DNA of 64,000 bases from Mycteria americana (GCF_035582795.1 NW_027445626.1:1302001-1366000), one strand, 5' to 3'. Positions 23,184 to 46,935 are shown, numbered from the stretch's first letter. Translations and numbers: made by a program. The notes: generated from the letters alone by a model not told the origin.

Positions 23184-24119
23184 ATGTCCAATGCCAGCTC
23201 CATCACAGAGTTCCTCCTCCTGGCATTCGCAGACACACGGGAGCTGCAGCTCTTGCACTTCTGGCTCTTCCTGGGCATCTACCTGGCTGCCCTCCTGGGC
23301 AATGGACTCATCATCACCGTCGTAGCCTGCAACCACCACCTCCACACCCCCATGTACTTCTTCCTGCTCAACCTCTCCCTCCTTGACCTGGGCTCCATCT
23401 CCACCACTGTCCCCAAAGCCATGGCCAATTCCCTGTGGGACACCAGGGCCATCTCCTACACAGGATGTGCTGCACAGGTCTTTTTCTTTCTGTTCTTGAT
23501 GGTAGGGGAGTATTGTCTTCTCACTGTCATGGCCTATGACCGCTACATTGCCATCTGCAAACCCCTGCACTACAGGACTCTCCTGGGCAGCAGAGCTTGT
23601 GTCCACATGGCAGCAGCTGCCTGGGGCAGTGGGTTTCTCTATGCTGTGCTGCACACGGCCAATACATTTTCAATACCACTCTGCCAAGGCAATGAGGTGA
23701 ACCAGTTCTTCTGTGAAATCCCCCAGATCCTCAAGCTCTCCTGCTCACACTCCTACCTCAGGAAAGCTGGACTTCTCCTGTTTGGTTTTTCTTTAGCTTC
23801 AGGGTGTTTTGCTTTCATTGTGCTGTCTTATGTGCAGATCTTCAGGACCGTGCTGAGGATCCCTTCTAAGCATGGACGGCACAAAGCGTTTTCCATGTGC
23901 CTTCCTCACATGGCCGTGGTCTCCCTGTTTTTGATCACTGCCATGTTTGCCTACCTGAAGCCCCCCTCCATCTTTTCATCAGCTCTGGACCTGTTGGTGG
24001 CAGTTCTGTACTCGGTGCTACCTCCAGCAGTGAACCCCCTCATCTACAGCATGAGGAACAAGGAGCTCAAAGATGCACTGAAGAAATTGATTCAATTATT
24101 TTTCTGTCAGCAGCAATAA
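23184..24119 (+). CDS. Olfactory receptor, OR14-like (copy B)
   Basis: Complete 311-aa seven-transmembrane receptor. The coding exon opens after a splice acceptor (AG at 23159-23160, preceded by a pyrimidine tract), and the ATG 24 bp later aligns with the starts of copies A and C. Signatures are Asn3 glycosylation site, GNGLIIT (TM1), LHTPMYFFLLNLS (TM2), MAYDRYIAIC (TM3), HKAFSMCLPH (TM6) and NPLIYSMRN (TM7). It differs from A and C mainly in TM3 (FLFLMVGEYCLL), TM5 (FGFSLASGCFAF) and TM6 (LITAMFAYLK), which are ligand-facing in ORs, so a different odour tuning is possible. No damage is seen. Confidence 0.94.
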   Translation: MSNASSITEFLLLAFADTRELQLLHFWLFLGIYLAALLGNGLIITVVACNHHLHTPMYFFLLNLSLLDLGSISTTVPKAMANSLWDTRAISYTGCAAQVFFFLFLMVGEYCLLTVMAYDRYIAICKPLHYRTLLGSRACVHMAAAAWGSGFLYAVLHTANTFSIPLCQGNEVNQFFCEIPQILKLSCSHSYLRKAGLLLFGFSLASGCFAFIVLSYVQIFRTVLRIPSKHGRHKAFSMCLPHMAVVSLFLITAMFAYLKPPSIFSSALDLLVAVLYSVLPPAVNPLIYSMRNKELKDALKKLIQLFFCQQQ

Positions 24120-24328
24120 GCTACACATGTCTCTTCACAAGTGATTTCCGATGTACCTCGGGAACCTCCTGTGCTTTGGGTATTTTATCTGTGATAACCA
24201 AGTTTATCCAGGAATGTCTGCCTCCATAGCACTTCTCCAGGGGCATGAACCCAGCCGGTCTGACCCAGAGGACTCTGTACGTGTGTCTGGTACTACGGTA
24301 CAGCTGGCCTCCCGTGTCACTTCTCTGC

Positions 24329-24334
24329 AATAAA
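24329..24334 (+). promoter_or_regulatory. Polyadenylation signal of OR copy B
   Basis: AATAAA about 210 bp after the stop codon, inside flank shared with copy C. Confidence 0.6.
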
Positions 24335-24339
24335 AGGGG

Positions 24340-25380
24340 ATTTCCTCAGTGCCGGTGTCTGGAGGTTGGGCTCTTCTTGCAAAACTGAAGTGAAGGACAG
24401 GCTGAAGAAACTTGCACTTACAAAGCTGTACTGCTGTGCTCAAGGTCTCCATGGGCTGAGGGCAGGAGGGCATAGGGCCATGGGTTAGGGAATGGGCCTG
24501 GGCTGAGCCTTCATGCCCAGTGCCCCAGGAGGTGCTGAATGATCAGCAGGGGTCTGCCTGGGATTGTCTCCTTGTGGGTTCCAGGCACCACCGCCCACTT
24601 GCCCTGCAGAGCAGCACAGCCAGCTCAGGGCCCTGCAGGGAGCACAGGGACGGGAAGGAATGGCTGGCTAGGCCAGCATGGACACACTGCCTTGGGAAAC
24701 GCGCCCTGGGGATGGGGAAATCCCTAGAGAAGAACAAAGAAGCAACTCTGTGCTTACGGTGGGGTGAAATCACAAAGAGAAACTTATTGCTGCATGCAGC
24801 AGCTCGGGGCAGGCTGTTCTGTCGCAGGGGCAGCAGGAGTAGCCTGAGGAGCCTCTGGGCCAGCAGTCTTGTGCTGGGGAGAGTTTTCCTCCTCGCCTTG
24901 CTTTTTGTTCATTCAGATACTTCCCAACTACCAGGTTGTTGCTTTGAGCTTCAGGAAACTAGAAACTTGCCCCATCTTTCAGAAGTCAGATTAACTCCTT
25001 AATCAGCTCCTTAACTGTGATTATAACTACCCCTTCCTATCTCTCTGTCTAAAACAGTTCTTGTTCAGATAGCGTTGCCAGCCATCTCTGCCACAGGATG
25101 TCCTACACTGTCCCACGCCTGTGCCTGTTCCCTGCAGGCTCTAGACACACTATCCTAACTTCCCCACCTTGCTCTCACCCTCACATATTCCTACCTGTAC
25201 TGAGGTCTTTCAAACACAAAGCCATTGGCTCATCACAGACACACACCCCTTACTGCCCTTGGTGACCTGTTGCACCACAGCACTACCCTTCAAGTGACAT
25301 TTCATTTTTGATCATGCCCAAGCTCAGGCTCTAACTCTTTCCTTTCTCATGCAGTTTCCTCTACAAAGAAAAGCTTCATC
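24340..25380. other. OR unit B 3' flank, no gene seen
   Basis: Matches 60265-60800 and 62880-63340 in unit C. Frames such as 24520-25002 are not kept between copies. Confidence 0.5.
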
Positions 25381-25870
25381 CTCTCTGAAAGCAGCCTTCA
25401 AGCAGCTGCAGGCTACTGTGACATTGCCCTGAGCCTCTGTGTCACAAGGCAAAAGAATCCCAAGCCCCTCAGTCTCTCCACACAAGTCATGTGTTCAGCC
25501 CCTTAACTCTGCCTTAGCAGACGTCCTCTGAACATTCTCCAGCTTCTCCCCACTCCTGCAGAACATGGAGACCCACACCAGCATAGATTATTTCAGATGT
25601 GGCCACACCCCTGCTGAGTCAAGGAGGGAGGTAACTCCCCTTGCCTGGGTGGCCACACTCCTCCTAATTCAGCCCCACATGCAGCTGGCCTTATTCATGG
25701 TCAGCATGCTGCACTGGCCTCTGTAGCATCCCCTGAAGTGACTATGGCCTTCTCCTCAGGGTCACTCCTCAGCTGGTCAGCTCCAAGCTTACCCTGATAC
25801 ATGGGGTTATTCTGTCCTGGCTGCAGGACTGGCCACTTCTCCTTGTAAAACTTGGTGAGTTTCTGTTGGA
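25380..25870 (-). mobile_element. CR1 3' fragment inside OR unit B
   Basis: Diverged CR1 C-terminal and 3' sequence on minus. The same element lies at 63350-63860 in unit C, so it was present before the duplication. Confidence 0.55.
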
Positions 25871-26104
25871 CGAATCCCAGAGTTTCTCAAGGTCCCCATG
25901 AAGTGAATCTTCATTGTGTCAGCTGTTAATGTGTGTGTGTAGGTGGCTCACCCTGTCCTGTGGTGCCTCTAACAAGATGACAGCATGAGGACATGACGGA
26001 TAATAAAAGGAGGTCCTAGTCTAACGGACTTGCAGACCAAGGTAAGAATTCGCAATGCAGCCGTCCCAGAAACACCAACAGAAGGCACCAGGCAAGCAAA
26101 GCCA

Positions 26105-26560
26105 GGGCCAGTGAGCAAAGGGAAAACAGAGGTGGGTTTCTTGTAGGGGAGGGTTGGAGGATGAGCAAAGGGAAGAAGCTGGGAGGGGGGAAACAGGGAA
26201 GAAGGAAGTTGGAGGTGAAGCAAAGGGTTCAGCCAGGGCTGTTTGTGGGCACCTGTCAAGTAGCCCTCAATCTCAGCAGGGAAATCAGCATGGCTGGGCA
26301 CACCTCTGATGTGCCTCGACAGGAATGCACACAGTGCGGGGAGCAAACAGGAGGAGTTTGGAGTCCGTGGGCAGTTCCTGAGCTATAATCCTACTTAGAT
26401 ACCAGAAACAGAGTCAGAGAGCTCACACCACTGGAGGGTGGCCATGGACGGAAGCAGGCTCTTTAGGAAGGATGGGGCAGGTCGGTGAGGAGGGGAAGTT
26501 GCCCTGTATGTGGGCAAGCAGAAGGACAGCATGGAGCTCTGCCTAGTGCCAGGTGAGAGC
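26105..26560. other. Unassigned, no gene seen
   Basis: Purine-rich sequence after the end of the duplicated block. The 125-aa minus frame at 25969-26346 has no family signature. Confidence 0.35.
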
Positions 26561-29150
26561 TGATGGATGAGGTTTAGTGGGCAGAGCAACGTGGATAACG
26601 TTGTAGTTGGTGTCTGCTATGGGTCAACCATATTAAGAAGAAGCAAAGGACGAGGCCTTCCTCAGACAAGTAGAAGCCTCTTGTTCCCAAAGCTTGGTCC
26701 TCATAGGGGATATTACCCAGTCAGACATCTGCCTGAGGGGCAGCACAGCAGGGCACAAGACATGCAGGAGGCTTCTGGAGGGCACCAAGAACCTCCCAAC
26801 CATTCAGCGAGAGTGTCAGGAAAGCCCATCTCGAGTTCAATCTGGTAATTCAGTCTGGATGTGAATGGCATCAAGCAAGGATTCAACAACAATGCGAGGA
26901 ACAAGAGGAAGGCTCGGGAAAATGTGGGCCTGCTGCTAGGTGGGGCAGAGACCCTGCTGACAGAGGGCACAGAAAGGGCCAAGAAAGAGCCAAGAAAAGG
27001 CCATGCCTTCTTCCTGTCTGAGTTTTCTGGTAAGAACAACCTGCTGGAATGCCAGGCCCCCAAGACCAGAGGCAAGGAGCAAGGAAGACTTACCCTTGGT
27101 GCAGCAGTCTCAGGTTAGGGAACATTTAAAGAAAGTGCACGTGCATAAGTCCTTGGGACCTGACGGGATGCATAGGGTGAGTGCTGAGGAAGATGGCTGA
27201 TGTCATTGCAAGGCCACTTGACATCATGTTGGAAAGGTCATGTGAGAGACTGAAAGAGTCAATGTCTCAAACACTGTGGAGAGATGAGGTGTGATTTGCA
27301 TGGTGACGGCAGGTCGGCTAGCACGGGATGAGAAGAGCGCGTTGGAGGATGCACAGTTACCATCTATGGCCAGAGGTCACACAGAGTTTTATCTAAGGAA
27401 TGGGCCTACAATCACCGGAAAATTGGAATGAAACTCCTCGCAAACCACGCCCTACCCCCCTCCCCCCAGCGCCTGCAACCCTTTGAGGACCAGAGCAACT
27501 TAAATCCTCCAGGGCTGTGACCTGAGGCAGGGATTACAGTATAAAGAGACTCCTTCAAAGGGAACGGCGCGCACCCATCACCGGAGGATTGCCACGTCTG
27601 TCACCGTCATCGCGGGATCCAAGGGTGGTGATACCTTTCCTTTTCTTTATCTTCCTCTCTTCTCTTTTCCTTTTCTCAATTCTCTTTTTCTCTACTCTTC
27701 CACTATATATATATCTGGGCATATGAGTTTTGGATGAATTGTGACGGCTTGCCCAGAAAATAACTCCATTGCCAAATTGCCTCTGTTGGTTCACTGAGCT
27801 TGCTAGTTCGTTAAGTTTGTAGTTTGCTAGTTAATAAATTTGCTAGTCTGACTGTTCCTCTGAGTCATTGTCGTGACTCTACCGGCCGGCGGCTCTGCCG
27901 AGCAGAGATCGGCCTTTGTCGGTACACAAATCCCCGGGGAATCAAAAAGATTCACCCATCTCGCAACCCACCGAGTGGGACGAGACAGGTCATGGGGATT
28001 GGGCGAGGTTCCTGAGGACTGGAAGAAAGCAAATGTAAACCCTATCTTGAAGCAGGGCAGGAAGGAGGATGCAGGGAGCTGTCAGCCTGGCTCCCATGAT
28101 ACCCCTGTAGACAAGCAGAGCAAGTATGGACTAGAGAAGTGGAAAATGAGATGGATGGAAAAGTGCCTGAATCCCAGAGGGCTGTGTCCAGTGGCACAAA
28201 GTCCAGCTGGAGGATAATCACCAGGGGTGTAGCCCAGGGGTTGATATGGGTCCCGTTCTATACAGCCTTTCATTGGAGTCCTGGAGGATGGGACCAGGGG
28301 CATCGTGAGCAGGTTTGTGCATGATACAGAACTGGTAGGGCTGGCTGGTACAGCGGCTGGTTGCATTGCCGCTCAGAAGGACGTGGGCAGGCTGGAGAAG
28401 TGGGCAGAGAGGAAGCTCATCAAGGTCAACAAAGGGAAAGACAAAGTCCTGCCCCTGGGCAGGCATAACGCCATGGACCAGTACTGGGGGCTGGGGGCTG
28501 ACTGCCTGGAAAGCAGGTTTCTAGAGAAGGATCAGGGGGTCGTGGTGGCTAACAATCCGGCCACGAGCCAGCAGTGCAGCTGTGTGGCAAAGCAGGCCGA
28601 CAGCCTCCTGGGCTGCGTTCAGGAGAGGTTTGCCAGCAGGTGGAGAGAGGTGATCCTTCCCCTCTAGTCAGCACTGCTGAAGCCACGTGTGGAGTGCTGT
28701 GTCCAGTGCTGGGCTGCCCAGTACAAGAGAGACATGGAGTGACTGGAGCGAGTCCAGCAAAGGGCCACAAAGATGATGAAGGCACACAAGCATCCTTCAG
28801 GAGGAGAGGCTGAGAGAGCTGGGACTTTTTAGCCTGGAGAAGGGAAAGCTCATGGGGATCTTGTCCATGAGTATCAATACCTGACGGGAGGGAATGAAGA
28901 AGAGGGAGCCAGGCTTTTCTCCGTGGTGCCCAGTAACAGACAAGGGGTAGCAAGGGAAGCACAGGAACTTCCATCTCAACACAAGAAAACACATTTCTAC
29001 GGTGAGGGTGGTTGAACACTGGAACAGGTTGTCCAGAGAGGTTGTGGATTGTCCATGCATGGAGATATTCAAAACCCAGCTGGACCCTGTTTTAGGCATC
29101 CCGCTCTAGACTAGACTAGGCCATCTCCAGAGGTGCCACCAAGAAGAGTC
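26560..29150 (+). mobile_element. CR1 LINE, plus strand, split by an LTR
   Basis: Endonuclease-region words start near 26580 (DNVVVGVCYG). The RT block KSLGPDGMH lies near 27150. ORF2 is then cut at 27240 by an LTR and resumes at 27993 with GEVPEDWKKANVNPILKQGR. Later CR1 blocks are VHDTELVGLAG near 28315 (in place of FADDTKL) and LGCVQERF near 28610. The 3' end lies near 29150. Several stops and frame changes; middle-aged. Without the insertion it would span about 1.8 kb. Confidence 0.82.
27241..27987 (+). mobile_element. Solo LTR with 5-bp target duplication
   Basis: A 747-bp element starting TG and ending CA. It is flanked by direct repeats 'ggtca' at 27236-27240 and 27988-27992. A TATA box (tataaag) sits at 27540 and a polyadenylation signal (AATAAA) at 27833, giving the U3-R-U5 order on the plus strand. 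A 5-bp duplication fits ERV-L or some ERV1-like families; the family is not verified. No internal region, so it is a recombined solo LTR. It looks whole and its target repeats are exact. Confidence 0.85.
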
Positions 29151-30440
29151 AGAAGGAACCAGTGGAGGTGTCCAGTGCTACGCTCTGCTCTGAGCAGGGA
29201 GAGCTTGTCCGTTAGATCAGGTTGGTGAGTGCTTTCTCCACTTGAGTTTTGAGAATGTCTGGGCCCCAGACCCAGACAATAAAGATGTGGTAATTTTCCT
29301 TAAACCTCATTTGACATTTCCCTGCCTGCTTCTTGTCCTCATTGTCTCTTGTCCTTGTCTTTCCTTCCTGACTGCCAGACACATCCTCATGCCTACTGTG
29401 AGCAAGGACAACCACAACCTTCTCTCGAAGTGTGGCAACACCAGGATCCCCTGTGACTGCACAGCCAGGCATTGTGGCCAGCTCTGAGCAGAGAGACACC
29501 CTGTGGGTCCCAGCCTGGGCTCAGAGGAGGGCATGTGGAGACACCCAGCACCTAACACAGAGGGAATGTGGTCGTGCCTGTGGGCTGGCACCGAAACAAT
29601 ATTTGGGGCAGAATGGGTGAGCAGAGAAGACCTCCAGCAGCTCCTCTGCATACCTGGTCAGGGAGTAATGCACTTGGTGGTGCTCCTGAGAGAGGATGGT
29701 GGCATGGGAAGGGAGGTACTAAGAGCTGTAGTGCAGGGCACTGGGGCTCAGAACTAGGTCTGGGGTTCCCAGCAGGCAGTGCCAGTGGCTACAGCCCCAA
29801 GAGATCCCTGGCCATGGAGAGATCATCAGTGAGTCCTATCCCAACTATGGACAGCTGCTGTGGCTGCAAAGAGGTTCCTGGGAGTGCTGGGGTCAGTCCT
29901 GGCTGCCCTGCACCTCCCAGCCCAGCATGTCTCTTGGGTCTCCACAGCAATCGCACTGACTGGGGTGACAGCCCTGCCTGGCTGGGGATTGAGGGCAATT
30001 TAGGGTTTCCATCAGTGTGGGAGGTTCTTGGAGCATCATGGCTTTTGTTGAGATCCCTGTCCCTGTCCCTGGGCTGGCCCACACCTGCATCCCCACATGT
30101 GGCCCTAGACCTCTGCTGTGCAACCACCACTTGGGACAGGGTGCATTCAGGGCTGGGGAAACATCCTCCCGGCACAGTTCCCACAAGCGACCTCAGTGCC
30201 TCATTCCCCTGCAGCCACCCAGCTTTGACTGCCCACCCCAGCACCCGACCCCTTCCCTGCCTTGGCCATGGCCCCCATGAGGGTTTGCAGACAGCCCTGC
30301 TCTGGGGTCTGCCAGGGTGTGGGGATGTGTGAGCCCATGCATGTCTGGATGTTCCCCCAGTACAGACCCTGAGCCTAGCAAAAGGACAGAGCTGGTCCAG
30401 TATTGGGGAGACCCCCCAAAACCTCCCCATGACCCCCCCA
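29150..30440. other. Unassigned, no gene supported
   Basis: GC-rich with long frames on both strands (254 aa plus at 29568, 213 aa minus at 29789). They overlap each other, have no domain signature and look like composition effects. Confidence 0.4.
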
Positions 30441-30442
30441 AC

Positions 30443-30509
30443 TTATTTTTCCCGCAGCCTTCGCAGCTGCACCTGTAAATCTTCATCGTCACTGTCCATC
30501 TCCCCATCA
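30443..30509 (-). CDS. Candidate last exon of an unidentified minus-strand gene
   Basis: On minus, an AG acceptor precedes 67 nt encoding an acidic-then-basic end: DGEMDSDDEDLQVQLRRLREK then TAA. It fits in phase (phase 2) with the candidate exon at 30581-30665. The acidic DSDDED run followed by LRRLREK looks more like protein than like the surrounding G-rich repeat. I do not recognise a family, and no polyadenylation hexamer is seen just downstream. Inference only. Confidence 0.3.
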
Positions 30510-30580
30510 CTGCTCATGGGGGATGATGGGGATCTGCGGGGTTGAAGGGGGGCTCCTGGCAGATGGGGTGGCCCATCCAC

Positions 30581-30665
30581 CCTCTCCCATTTTCACTTTC
30601 TGAACTGGGGTCCTCCCAAGCGCTTTTGGTTTTGGGGGGTCGATTGATTTGGGGTTCGCTGACGG
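30581..30665 (-). CDS. Candidate internal exon, unidentified minus-strand gene
   Basis: On minus, a good pyrimidine tract and AG (30666-30667) precede 85 nt. The frame that joins the next candidate exon reads EPQINRPPKTKSAWEDPSSE. The donor (GG|GTGGAT at 30580) is weak. All three frames are open here, so frame choice is uncertain. Confidence 0.25.
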
Positions 30666-30689
30666 CTGGAAGAGGGAGGGGATGTAGGG

Positions 30690-31700
30690 GCACTAGGATC
30701 TGGGGGGTGCTGGGGGGTATTTTGGGCATCGGTGGGGTAGTGTTGAGTATCCCTGGGGCACTTGGGCATCAGTTGGTGGTCCGTGGGGGCAGGCCTGGTC
30801 TCCCTGTGGGCAATTCTGGGTCCATGGGGGAGTTTGGGCTCCCATGGCAGGTGGTTTTGGGGTCAGTGAGGAAGTTAGGGGTCCCTGGTGTTGTTTTGGG
30901 GGTTTCTGGGAGTAATTTGTGAGTCCCTGGGGGCAGTTTGCAAGGTTGTGGTGTAGTTTGGGGGTCCCTGGGGTAATCTGGGGGTCCCTGGGTTAATCTG
31001 TGTGTCCCTGGAGATGTTGGGCATCCCTAGAAAGTGGTTGGTCCTGGGTGAGTTTTCAGGTCCCTGGGACAGTTGGGGAGTCCTGGGGCAGTTGCGGAGT
31101 TCGTGGGGTAGGTTGAGGGTCCATAGGGATAGTTTTTGGGGTCCCTGAGGTAATTTGGGGTCCCTGAAAGCAATTCAACTGGTCTTAGGGGTAGTTTGGG
31201 GGTCCCTGGGGGCAGTTTTAGGCATCCCTGGGGTAGTTTTGGGGGTCCCTGGGGATAATTTAAGCAGCTTTAGGGGCAGTTTGGGGGTCCCTGGTGCAGT
31301 TTGGAATCAGTTGGAGGTCCCTGGGTGCAGTTTGTGGGTCCTTAGGGATGTTGTAGTTCCTTGGGGGTAGTTTTAGGGGTTCCTGGGGAAGTTGGGGGTC
31401 CCTTGGGGAAGCTGTGGGGACCCAGGGGCAGTTTGGGCTTCCTGGGGGTAATTTTGGGGGTCCCTGGTATAGGTTGAGGGGTCCCTGGGGTAGTCTGGGG
31501 ATCCCTGGGACAGTTTTGTCATCACTGGGGCAGTTTGGAGGTGCCTGGGGGCAATTTAGGGTCCCTGAGGCAGTTTTGGGTGTCCCTGGGTGTAATTCAG
31601 CTTCCCTGGGGATAATATGGGGGCCTCTGGGGCAGTTTTGGGGTCCCTGGGGGTAGTCTGGGGGCCCCTGCTGTAATTTTGGGGTAGTTTGGGGGCTCCA
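30690..31700 (+). repeat. G-rich minisatellite
   Basis: Degenerate tandem units of about 20-25 bp built on ggggtccctggggcagtttg. Frequent runs of three or more G give G-quadruplex potential on the plus strand. Typical of introns and intergenic DNA on small avian chromosomes. Confidence 0.88.
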
Positions 31701-31768
31701 CAGAGCAACGTGGGGGTCCAAGGGGGTGTTCCCCCCACCCCCCCGTGGGAACCCCCCAAGACACTCAC

Positions 31769-31815
31769 CTGGCAGCGCCCCCGATGGGGGGGGGTCCCCA
31801 AGGACTTCCACCTAC
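31769..31815 (-). CDS. Candidate small exon, unidentified minus-strand gene
   Basis: On minus, a strong acceptor (gctcctgtcctgcag, ending at 31816) precedes 47 nt, followed by a perfect donor (AG|GTGAGT). One open frame reads RWKSLGTPPHRGRCQ. The flanking splice sites are the best of this set. The gene is not recognised. Confidence 0.33.
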
Positions 31816-31839
31816 CTGCAGGACAGGAGCGGGGGTAAA

Positions 31840-32110
31840 TGGTGGGTATATATAGGGGGTAGCTATGGGGAGTGGTATATATGGAGAGGGGTATATATGG
31901 AAACTATATATATGGGGATATATATGGAGATTATATATGGGGAGGGGTATATATGGGGGTCTATATGGAGAGTATATATATGGGGATATATACGGAGAGT
32001 ATATATATGGCGGAGTAGAAGGGGCATATATATGGGGAGGGGTGTAAATAGGGTTATAACTGAGGGGCTATAAAAAGGGGGCTATAAATGGGGGCTATAA
32101 ATGGGGGTAC
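31840..32110 (+). repeat. TATATGGGG-type tandem array
   Basis: Units such as tatatatggggatatatatg, with gaga variants, give alternating AT stretches and G runs. It decays into 'gggggctataaatg' units at 32060-32110. Confidence 0.9.
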
Positions 32111-32174
32111 AAACGAGGGGGTACAAGTGGGGGATACCCCACCCTATGTGGCTGGGGGCATCCCCCGCAGCAGA

Positions 32175-32310
32175 CAGCGGCTGCCGCAGTGACCGGGCCC
32201 AACATTTGATCTTGCTTTCCCAGGTCTTCTTGCTGACGGGATTTTTCAGGCAGGGGCAATTAAACCCCAGGGTGAAATACCATCCCCCCCGCAGTGGTGG
32301 GATGGCCCGT
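32175..32310 (-). CDS. Candidate coding island, minus strand
   Basis: Non-repetitive island between arrays. The minus frame reads [14 protein letters not shown], then [18 protein letters not shown]. It has mixed composition unlike the surrounding minisatellites. Splice boundaries are not clear, and the plus strand is open too ([14 protein letters not shown]). It could equally be an old repeat insertion. Confidence 0.22.
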
Positions 32311-32409
32311 GGTCCTCTGGGGTGTGGGGTCCTAGACAAACAGGGTGCTGAGGTGGCCACCAGCACCCCCAAAATGTCTAGGGGAGTCAGGGGGGTGGGG
32401 ACAATGATT

Positions 32410-32660
32410 GCTGCTCTTTAAGGGACACCAAAGTCTTGGGGTTTGAGGGACATCAAGGTCTTGGTGTTGGGGGTGGTCATTGATGGTCCTTGATGAACAC
32501 TAAGATCTAGGGGTCTAGGGTTGGTCATCAATGGTCCTTGAGGGACACCAAGGTCTTGTGGCTTGGGGACAATCATCTCCAGTCCTTGGGCAATGTCTAG
32601 GTCTTGGACTTTGGGGACAATCATGTCCAGTCCTTGAGGAACACTAAGGTTTTGGAGTTG
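32410..32660 (+). repeat. Tandem repeat, about 55-60 bp unit
   Basis: About four to five copies sharing 'caaggtcttg', 'ggacaatcat' and 'ccagtccttg' words. Confidence 0.7.
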
Positions 32661-33010
32661 CGGATGGTTGTCTCTGGTCTTTGATGTGTCTCATGTCATG
32701 TCTGAGTAGCTCATAGGCCTGGAGTAGGCCCATGGCATGTGTAGATGCTTCTTCTAATGCCACAGCTGCCTGAGGAGCTGGTAGTGCAGGAGCAGGCCCA
32801 TAGTTTCTGTAGGTGGTTTTGAGGTCATTGGTGCCTGAATGGCCGATAGGCCAGGAGCAGGCCAATATCAGAGTTAGATGCTATGACATCCTCTGTGGCT
32901 GAGTAGCAGATAGGCCAGGGGCTGTGCATGAGCTTGTGATGTCACTGCTGCCTGAGTAGCTGGTAGGCCAGGAGCTGGCACATAGTTTCTGTAGGTGCTT
33001 CTGATGTGAC
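32660..33010 (+). repeat. Tandem repeat, about 90-100 bp unit
   Basis: Three to four copies share 'ctgagtagctggtaggcca', 'ggagcaggccc' and 'tagtttctgtaggtg' words. Confidence 0.7.
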
Positions 33011-33950
33011 CAAAACAATATTTCGACCACGCCCAAATACAGCTTTTTGGAAGAACCATCATCAGCAGAAGTCCATACACCGCACACACGTGTGACACTG
33101 TAACTCATGCACACACAGTGCCAGCAGTAGGAGGGTGTGAGGTCACCGTCAGGATAACCCATGAGCACACAGCAGTGGCCGTGGTCACATCACCGATGGC
33201 ACCCCAAGGCACTGGGGCTCGGTGCAGAGCGGCCGTGTGCTGTCACAAGGGCTTCACGGAGGACGGGAGCTGCCCGGCCCCGTGCCTGCGAGGCCGAAGG
33301 AGCAGCCCCTGCAGCCCTGGCTGGAGCAGTTGGGGTGGGGGTGGCTCGGGGACCCCGCAGGGATGTGCCTGGGCACGGCGCCAGGAGGAAACCACAGACT
33401 TCCTGCCTGGGCGCTGCGGGGGGAGCGTGGGGAGTGCTGCGAGGCCACGTGGGCTGTGGTTTGTGCACCTGCAGGCTGGAGCTCCCGATGCGCCCGCGGG
33501 GAATAACGGCCCCTCGGTGACACGCTGACAGTCAGGGATCTGTCTGAGCCTCTGGGCTGCACGTCTGCTGCCAGGGCAGGGACATGTCCCAGCTCCGGCT
33601 CCTGCGAGGGACCTTCCATGGGGCTCTCCAGGGAAGGAAGGGTGAGCCAGCACTCCTGGGACGGGGCTCTGGCCTGGGCTAAGGCCCTTTCCCAGCTGCT
33701 GCTCCCAGCACAGCGGCGTCTGTAGCAGGGACAGGGGCTGTTTCCTTCCCTTCCTGACACAGCCTCCGGCGCAGCCCCAGCCCTGTGCTTCCCACGGCAC
33801 GAGGGTGGCTGGACACTCTCACCTTGGGCTCTTGGCTGTGCCTGGCATAGGAGATGCTCAGTGCTCCTGGTTGAGAAAGCAGGGTTGAGGGGGTGAAAAA
33901 TCCATTTACCCCCACACAAGCAGCCCTGTCCTGTGACGGCCCCCCACCAC
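33010..33950 (+). other. 5' flank of the SRCR receptor gene, no gene seen
   Basis: GC-rich. Long overlapping frames on both strands at 33118-33919 have no domain signature. Confidence 0.45.
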
Positions 33951-33952
33951 AG

Positions 33953-33989
33953 TGACGTGACACCTGTAGCAGAGCCATCTCTTATATAT
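33953..33989 (+). promoter_or_regulatory. Candidate core promoter of the SRCR receptor gene
   Basis: A CRE-like tgacgtga at 33953-33960 lies 22 bp before a TATA-like tatatat at 33983-33989, about 230 bp before the signal-peptide ATG. GATA words ('agatag' and 'cgataa' near 34044-34057) lie just after. The position and order suit a TATA promoter of a leukocyte gene. No transcript evidence. Confidence 0.4.
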
Positions 33990-34221
33990 GGTCATGAATG
34001 GCGCTGGAGAAGTTCATTGGAGGGCCGGGCTGTGTCGGAGGGGAGATAGCTCCCGATAATGTCGAAAAAGGCCCTGCTGCTTTAATTGGCTCATCCTGTA
34101 GCTGGGCTGGCATCTGCAGAGATATATTGCCCTGCTGTCGTCATTGTCCCCAGGAGTCCCCAGGAGCCGTGGCAGGGAGTGTGGCAGAGCAGGGATGTGC
34201 TGGCAGGGCAGGAGGCTCAGG

Positions 34222-46832
<12,611 letters not shown>

Positions 46833-46935
46833 GCACCAGGGAAACATCTCCCTTTACCACGGGCAGCAGAAACCGCCCCTGCAGTTTCCTCTATTTTTAT
46901 TCCCGCTTTTACACTCTGCGTCCATATTTGTTCCT

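Larger units (their letters stand above)
11440..26105 (+). repeat. Segmental duplication unit B, split by repeats at 12.1-18.5 kb
   Basis: About 11600-11920 resembles 54520-54830 upstream of OR copy C. Similarity resumes at 18480 and runs with short gaps to 26105, matching 55180-60800 and then 62750-64000. The part near 25975-26100 is nearly identical to the last bases of the window. The interruption holds a CR1 fragment, the pyrimidine array and a long CR1, so those arrived later or were lost from copy C. Confidence 0.7.

Noticed and set aside
29568-30430. 254-aa plus and 213-aa minus overlapping frames
   Set aside because: Both are open because of high GC. Neither has a recognisable domain or splice support.
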